Shown: positions 6,313 through 10,803 of the stretch, one piece after another
Layout of the letters: each line of letters opens with the position of its first letter
Position numbering within the stretch: position 1 is the stretch's first letter
Origin: Chlamydiia bacterium
Lineage (GTDB): Bacteria; Chlamydiota; Chlamydiia; Chlamydiales; FEN-1388
Direction of reading: 5' to 3'
Length of the DNA: 10,803 bases
Assembly (NCBI GenBank): GCA_003170575.1
Contig: PMZB01000161.1
Span: 1 to 10,803, forward strand
Notes under the pieces: generated by a model
Seen by the model: the letters and a program-made list of their open reading frames with translations, nothing else
The model's database searches: none
Told to the model about the DNA's origin: nothing
Made by a program: the position numbers and the translations under genes

Positions 6313-7968
6313 ATGGCAAGTATTGGCGAGAGCGGAAAGATAGGACCTGCCTTTTTTTTGCCTGGAACTACTGAAGAGCAGAATGAAGCGACAAAATTAT
6401 TGAAATTCCTAGAGAAACAGCTAGCTCAGTTTGAAAAGGGAGAACCCTTTGTCACAACGTCTTCCGGTGGCAAGAGTGTGAAGATAGAAGACCGTTATGA
6501 ACAAGGCTTTATCCATGCGTTTCTTCCAAACCTTGGTTTATTATTAAAAAAATCTTCGGTGAGCCCGCAGCATAAAAAAGCCTTCTATACCCTTCTAGGA
6601 CAGCTGCTCCAAAGTAAAACTTTTCTCTCGCTTTATCCAAAAGGAAGAGGAACATCAACACATTTAGAAAAAAAAGCTGCTGAACAAGCCTTTATTGCAC
6701 GTTCTTCACTAGAAACTCTTGAGCCCCTACTTACTCTTGCTCCTGCAATTCTGAAGACAGAAGAGCCCTCTGTCAAATTAGTAAAACAAGCCCCCGAGGT
6801 AAAAGAGAAGCGTCTTAAGGATATTTGGAAAAAATGCTTCAGCCCAATTGTTTCATTTCTAAAAACTGTATTTTCTCTTTGTGCCTTGATTTTTGTTCCT
6901 GACACAGAGCTGAGAATGGCCCATGCTCGGTTTCACCGCAAGGCTATTGATGGAGATAAGTATAAAGATGGTTTCCCTATTTTGGATGGAGGGTTTCCTG
7001 GCACAGCATTTTCTCATTTCATGGAATATGATTGGACCCCAGCTCGTGCACTATTTGAAAATGTAGTCCTTGATCCCCAAACCATAAAAAGGCTGAAACA
7101 AACAGAAAAGATCCTTGAAAACTCGAAATCACTTTTTTACGATTTTCTCGCCCCTTTTATTCCTTTATTTATCAAGAAAAAATTAGTAATAGCAAAAGTC
7201 AACAAGCTCAAGGAAAATGAGAAGTTTGTTTTTCCAGGAGGAATGTCAGACCATGCAATTTTGTACGAGGTAGAAAAAATAAAAGAAGGAGTCAAACTCC
7301 GTGTGTACAATGCTGGGCGCGGAACTGTGTATGTTGGCACAGAGTTTCTCGTTCCAGAATACACTATTTCATCTGATAAGATTGAGGAATATCTGACTAA
7401 GCTTGTGTATCTCAGCGAAGCCTCAGAAGAAGAGTTCTCACAAAAGTATACTCTTGAAAAAACCGATTCTCAGTTACTTTACAATGCAATTAACAAGATA
7501 CTGAATCAAAAGCATCCAGTGATCTATGCGCATCACACGGTTCAGGATCGAGGAAATTGTTTTTGGAAATCCTTTTCAACCTGGATGAATACCCAACTTA
7601 AGGGCTGTATTGTTACTGTCTCCCAAGATATGGTAGAGGCATCAAAAACCATAGCCCCTTACGCAACAGAAGATTTACAGTTTCTGGCAAACAGTCATGA
7701 ATCTATACCAATAACCGAGTTTATGCATCGCCTCGCCTATGGAAAAACCAGAATGAATTTTTCAAAGCTATTTACCAAGCATACCTCAACTCCCATCTCT
7801 GAACTAAAGAAGGGGAAAATCCATTTTTATTCGTTCGTAGGCTATCACTCTTGTCTGGAGAAAAAAAAGGCAACGAGAACCGATGCTGATAACTACATTA
7901 CTTCCCTTGTGCAAGGAATCATCTCTACTTCGGCTGCAGAGCGATACCGGAAAAAGAAGCGAAGATAA
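6313..7968 (+). CDS. Putative cysteine-protease-like protein, possible host-directed effector
   Basis: I do not recognise this 551-residue protein as a named family. Its C-terminal half has short conserved-looking blocks that fit a thiol protease. These are GGMSDHAILYEVEK (309-322, His314), LRVYNAGRG (329-337, Asn333) and QDRGNCFWKSFSTW (411-424, Cys416 followed by aromatic Trp418). The order His-Asn-Cys is a rotation of the Cys-His-Asn order of papain, as in circularly permuted papain-like folds. From memory, similar HAI/YN.G/NC.W combinations occur in large hypothetical proteins of environmental chlamydiae. The N-terminal half (1-170) is helical and lysine-rich. One hydrophobic stretch, SFLKTVFSLCALIFV (181-195), could be a membrane segment. 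The tail RYRKKKRR is strongly basic. There is no Sec signal, so export, if any, would be by another system such as type III secretion. GAGG (6304-6307) precedes the ATG, which directly follows the M24 gene stop. Confidence 0.75.
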   Translation: MASIGESGKIGPAFFLPGTTEEQNEATKLLKFLEKQLAQFEKGEPFVTTSSGGKSVKIEDRYEQGFIHAFLPNLGLLLKKSSVSPQHKKAFYTLLGQLLQSKTFLSLYPKGRGTSTHLEKKAAEQAFIARSSLETLEPLLTLAPAILKTEEPSVKLVKQAPEVKEKRLKDIWKKCFSPIVSFLKTVFSLCALIFVPDTELRMAHARFHRKAIDGDKYKDGFPILDGGFPGTAFSHFMEYDWTPARALFENVVLDPQTIKRLKQTEKILENSKSLFYDFLAPFIPLFIKKKLVIAKVNKLKENEKFVFPGGMSDHAILYEVEKIKEGVKLRVYNAGRGTVYVGTEFLVPEYTISSDKIEEYLTKLVYLSEASEEEFSQKYTLEKTDSQLLYNAINKILNQKHPVIYAHHTVQDRGNCFWKSFSTWMNTQLKGCIVTVSQDMVEASKTIAPYATEDLQFLANSHESIPITEFMHRLAYGKTRMNFSKLFTKHTSTPISELKKGKIHFYSFVGYHSCLEKKKATRTDADNYITSLVQGIISTSAAERYRKKKRR

Positions 7969-8003
7969 GAGATACGGGCACGGGCACGAACTTCGCTTTT
8001 TTT
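7957..8003 (+). terminator. Intrinsic terminator after the M24/protease-like operon
   Basis: AAGCGAAG (7957-7964) pairs perfectly with CTTCGCTT (7991-7998), and the run of T (7997-8003) pairs further with the A-run before the left arm. The 26-base loop contains a repeated CGGGCA. The left arm includes the last codons of the upstream gene, whose stop is at 7966-7968. Confidence 0.75.
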
Positions 8004-8015
8004 CAAAAATTTTAC

Positions 8016-8044
8016 TTGCACGCAATACAGATACACAATAAAAT
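8016..8044 (+). promoter_or_regulatory. Promoter of the tyrP-efp-epmA unit
   Basis: TTGCAC (8016-8021) and TAAAAT (8039-8044) are separated by exactly 17 bases, a near-consensus pair for the housekeeping sigma factor (sigma66 in chlamydiae). It lies between the terminator at 7957-8003 and the tyrP start, giving a leader of about 20 bases. Confidence 0.65.
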
Positions 8045-8070
8045 TCACTCTAATTTTTCTTGGGATTAAT

Positions 8071-9297
8071 ATGTGTTTTTCTTCCCTTATGCAGTTTTTA
8101 AAACTTAACCCAAAAACGATAACAGGGTCGCTTCTTGTTGCTGGCACCTGTATCGGGGGCGGGATGTTGGCCCTTCCTGTGGCTGCAGCTAAAACAGGGT
8201 TAATGCCTACTTTCTTTTGCATGGTTATTGTCTGGGCAATGATGACAGTGACAGCTCTGTGCCTTGTGGAGGTTGGGTTTTGGATGAAAAAGGGGGATGC
8301 CCACATCATGACCATGGCTCGATCCATCCTGGGCAACTGGGGTAAATGGCTTGTGTGTGTTCTTTTTCTGTTTATTTCCTACGCTTCCCTGACAGCCTAT
8401 ATTGCTGGATGCAGCCATCTTCTTTCAGAGACTCTGCTCACATTTGGAGATATGCAAATTTCTAAGAGCGCGGGCTGTTTTCTTATTACTATTCTTTTCG
8501 GCCCTTTTCTTGTGGGGCCTAGAACACTTCTCGGTAAAACAAACGATATCCTTTTTATTTTGATGCTTGCTGCTTATGCGATCATTATTGCGAAAGGAAT
8601 TGGCCATGTGGAGTCAGGGCTGCTTCTGCGTCAGGACTGGAGTTCGATCCCGCTTGCTGTTCCACTTCTGATCACAGCGTTTAGCTTCCAGACAATGGTG
8701 CCAAGCCTTCATCCTTTCCTTGATCACGATCGCCGGTCTTTACGGTTCGCTGTTATCTTTGGCACAATCATTGCTTTTTGCGTGTATGCTTTGTGGCAAA
8801 CCATTGTGTACGGAAGCGTCCCTCTAGAAGGGCAGTATGGGCTTCTGTATGCATTAGAGAATGATATGCCTGCCACATTTTCGTTAAGCAAGGTTGTGCA
8901 TTCAGAGATCGTAGCTCGGGCAGCCGACTTTTTTGCTCTATTTGCGCTGCTGACATCCTTTTTTGGCATTGGCATGGGGCTTGTAGACTTTCTCGGAGAC
9001 GGATTGCACATTAAACGAAAGGGAAGGGGAGCTTTTCTGCTTGGTTGTCTGGTCCTTGTACCCTCGTTTATTTTTGCTATGAGCATAGAAAAAATCTTCA
9101 TCATGGCTCTTGATATCTCAGGAGGGTTTGGGGATACGATTTTGAATGGAGTACTACCTGTTATGTTGCTCCTTGTCGGATACAAATATTTTGCTCCCAA
9201 GCATATTAAAGCCAGGTTACATATTTATGGATATTACCTTCTTATGGCTCTTTTCGCCCTTGCATTTGCTTTTGAAGCTATGGTAAGGAGCAAATAA
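8071..9297 (+). CDS. tyrP: Aromatic amino acid (tyrosine/tryptophan) permease
   Basis: The 408-residue protein belongs to the hydroxy/aromatic amino acid permease family (TyrP, Mtr, TnaB), inner-membrane proton symporters that import tyrosine or tryptophan. The N-terminal signature TGSLLVAGTCIGGGMLALPV (residues 18-37) is diagnostic, forming the first membrane helix and part of the substrate path. About eleven hydrophobic segments follow, with short charged loops such as MKKGDAH, HDRRSLR and HIKRKGRG. The length matches the family. The ATG at 8071 has GGGA six bases upstream; a second in-frame ATG at 8089 lacks a ribosome binding site. The gene heads a unit with efp 28 bases downstream. Chlamydiae often carry more than one tyrP, so the exact substrate (Tyr or Trp) is not decided by sequence alone. 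Confidence 0.92.
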   Translation: MCFSSLMQFLKLNPKTITGSLLVAGTCIGGGMLALPVAAAKTGLMPTFFCMVIVWAMMTVTALCLVEVGFWMKKGDAHIMTMARSILGNWGKWLVCVLFLFISYASLTAYIAGCSHLLSETLLTFGDMQISKSAGCFLITILFGPFLVGPRTLLGKTNDILFILMLAAYAIIIAKGIGHVESGLLLRQDWSSIPLAVPLLITAFSFQTMVPSLHPFLDHDRRSLRFAVIFGTIIAFCVYALWQTIVYGSVPLEGQYGLLYALENDMPATFSLSKVVHSEIVARAADFFALFALLTSFFGIGMGLVDFLGDGLHIKRKGRGAFLLGCLVLVPSFIFAMSIEKIFIMALDISGGFGDTILNGVLPVMLLLVGYKYFAPKHIKARLHIYGYYLLMALFALAFAFEAMVRSK

Positions 9298-9325
9298 ATT
9301 AAACTTTTAGTCAGAGGAAAAAATC

Positions 9326-9892
9326 ATGGCCCAAATAAGCACCAATGAAATGCGCGGCGGAATGAAAGTCGAGCTCGACGGACAGCCGTATCTTATTGTC
9401 AGCAATGAGTTTGTAAAGCCTGGAAAGGGTCAGGCTTTCAACCGGATTAAGGTGAAACATCTGATCACAGGCCGCGTGATCGAGCGCGTGCTGAAAAGCG
9501 GCGATAAGCTTGATGTTGCAGATGTTACTGAAGACCCCATGCGACTTCTTTATAAAGAGGTTGATGGCGCAACCTTTATGGATGACAACACATTTGAACA
9601 GACAAGTATCTCCAATGAAATTATTGGGGACACGAAACGTTGGCTCAAAGAAGATCTTCTCTATACCGTTACCTTTTATAAAGGAATCCCTATATCAGTT
9701 GTGCCTCCAACCTTTTTGGAACTTACGATCGCTGACACATCGCCCGGCGCTCGCGGAGATACGGTTTCTGGCAAGGTCTTAAAACCTGCTACCCTTGAAA
9801 CTGGTGCGGAACTAAAAGTTCCAATCTTCGTAGATAAAGGGGAGAAAATTAAAGTTGATACACGCACAGGAGAGTATGTCAGCCGAGTTTAA
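9326..9892 (+). CDS. efp: Elongation factor P
   Basis: The 188-residue product is a full-length EF-P with its three beta-barrel domains: a KOW-like domain I (1-63), an OB domain II (about 65-128) and OB domain III (about 130-188). It binds ribosomes stalled at polyproline between the P and E sites and stimulates peptide bond formation. The loop FVKPGKGQAF puts Lys34 at the tip, the residue that EpmA lysylates in Escherichia coli. The domain III signature TSPGARGDTVSGKVLKPATL is intact. AGAGGA (9313-9318) lies seven bases before the ATG. The last 17 bases overlap the start of epmA, which supplies the modifying enzyme. Chlamydiae can have two EF-P genes; this one is the lysine type with the enzyme attached. 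Possible co-transcription with tyrP is an inference from spacing and the single promoter seen. Confidence 0.96.
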   Translation: MAQISTNEMRGGMKVELDGQPYLIVSNEFVKPGKGQAFNRIKVKHLITGRVIERVLKSGDKLDVADVTEDPMRLLYKEVDGATFMDDNTFEQTSISNEIIGDTKRWLKEDLLYTVTFYKGIPISVVPPTFLELTIADTSPGARGDTVSGKVLKPATLETGAELKVPIFVDKGEKIKVDTRTGEYVSRV

Positions 9893-10803
9893 AAATAGGC
9901 TCCAAAAACGTGCTAGAGCCTTGTCTTTGGCACGCTCCTTTTTTGTAGAAAGAGGGTTGATTGAAGTAGACCCTCTTTTCTTAAGCCCCACAGCCTCAAT
10001 TGACGTAGCAATAGATCTTTTTTCCACCCAATCACTTCACCATGAAAAGCGCTATCTTTTTTCCAGCCCAGAATATGCCATGAAGCGGATGCTCAGCCAG
10101 GGCTCTGGCGATATCTTTTTCCTAGGGCACGTCTGGCGGGATGAACCGCACAGCCAAAAACACTCTCCAGAATTTCTGCTTGCAGAATGGTATAGAGAGG
10201 GCTTTTCCTTTCAGCAAATGATGGAAGAAACCATCGAATTTGCTGAAGCTTTCTTGGGTCCCCACCCCCACCTCTTTCTTTCCTACCAACAAGCCTTTTT
10301 GAAATTTGCCCAACTCGACCCTTTCGCTTCTTCAAAAGAAGAGCTTATAGACTACTGCAAAACAATTCCTTCCTTTGCCTCCTATCCTGTGAAAGAGAGT
10401 TCCAAAAACGATATTTTAAATATCATCTTAGGCACATGTGTAGAGCCTAATTTTCCAAAGGATAGAATACTTGCCCTGTACCACTATCCTGCATCACAAG
10501 CAGCTCTTGCTCGCCACACAAAAGTCAATGGCAACCTTGTTGCAGAACGATTTGAACTCTATTATGCCGGCCTAGAGCTTGCCAATGGCTACCACGAGCT
10601 TGCCGAAAGCTCAGAACAAAGAAACCGCTTTCTTGCTGACAATCAAGAGCGCGTTTCCCTTGGCAAAGAAGCCTACCCCATTGATGAGAAGTTTCTCCTC
10701 TCTCTCTCCTCCCTCCCCGACTGCTGCGGCGTAGCTGTGGGCGTAGATAGATTGCTTATGATTCAAGAGCAGGCAGCCACAATTGACCAAATCATCCCCA
10801 TCC
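9876..10803 (+). CDS. epmA: EF-P--lysine ligase EpmA (GenX/PoxA), 3' end cut by the window
   Basis: The frame from ATG 9876 is open to the right edge (309 codons). It encodes EpmA, the lysyl-tRNA synthetase paralogue that activates (R)-beta-lysine with ATP and attaches it to Lys34 of EF-P. The class II motifs are present: SSPEYAMKRML (63-73), motif 2 FLGHVWRDEPHS...PEFLLAEWY (82-106), GLELANGYHEL (232-242) and motif 3 GVAVGVDRLLM (285-295). As in other EpmA proteins, the tRNA anticodon-binding domain of LysRS is absent; the catalytic core begins after about 15 residues. Compared with the 325-residue E. coli enzyme only about a dozen residues should be missing at the end. AGGAG (9868-9872) lies three bases before the ATG. 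The gene overlaps efp by 17 bases in another frame. EpmB, which makes beta-lysine, is not in the window. Confidence 0.94.
   Translation, partial: MSAEFKNRLQKRARALSLARSFFVERGLIEVDPLFLSPTASIDVAIDLFSTQSLHHEKRYLFSSPEYAMKRMLSQGSGDIFFLGHVWRDEPHSQKHSPEFLLAEWYREGFSFQQMMEETIEFAEAFLGPHPHLFLSYQQAFLKFAQLDPFASSKEELIDYCKTIPSFASYPVKESSKNDILNIILGTCVEPNFPKDRILALYHYPASQAALARHTKVNGNLVAERFELYYAGLELANGYHELAESSEQRNRFLADNQERVSLGKEAYPIDEKFLLSLSSLPDCCGVAVGVDRLLMIQEQAATIDQIIPI

Noticed and set aside
8089..8091. Alternative tyrP start at the second ATG
   Set aside because: There is no purine-rich ribosome binding site before it, whereas GGGA stands at proper distance before 8071.

Overview
The window most likely comes from a member of the Chlamydiae outside the genus Chlamydia, that is, an amoeba-associated or environmental chlamydia. 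The evidence is gene content and order. A MYG1-like DHH hydrolase, a HIT protein and an exported HEAT-repeat protein stand in a tight row, which from memory resembles the CT386-CT385-CT384 order of Chlamydia trachomatis. The window also has a TyrP-type aromatic amino acid permease and a bacterial elongation factor P followed by its lysylating enzyme EpmA. The composition is moderately AT-rich (not measured). No search could be run, so the assignment is an inference.

Layout, left to right. On the minus strand at the left edge is a gene cut by the window end (1-313), probably preceded by a very short coupled ORF (291-395). A divergent intergenic stretch separates it from a plus-strand operon: MYG1-like hydrolase (560-1435), HIT protein (1437-1772) and HEAT protein (1777-3624), with gaps of 1 and 4 bases. 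A palindromic repeat built from 9-base CTCTGTGNN units sits inside the 5' end of the HEAT ORF, and a second copy lies at 4960-5044. A non-coding stretch with a striking inverted repeat follows (3625-3957). Next come an exported HAD-fold phosphatase-like protein (3958-4632), another gene-poor stretch (4633-5124), and a translationally coupled pair: an M24 Xaa-Pro aminopeptidase-like protein (5125-6312) and a 551-residue protein of unknown family (6313-7968). The latter has a His...Asn...Cys motif set suggesting a permuted papain-like cysteine protease.

A clear intrinsic terminator (7957-8003) and a near-consensus sigma70-type promoter (8016-8044) mark the next transcription unit: tyrP (8071-9297), efp (9326-9892) and epmA (9876 to the right edge). 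efp and epmA overlap by 17 bases. EF-P carries the lysine at position 34 that EpmA modifies, so substrate and enzyme are made from one message.

The conserved blocks at both ends are housekeeping. The middle (3625-7968) looks accessory: repeats, an exported phosphatase-like protein, a peptidase and an effector-like protein. The best candidate for something undescribed is the 551-residue protein coupled to the M24 peptidase.
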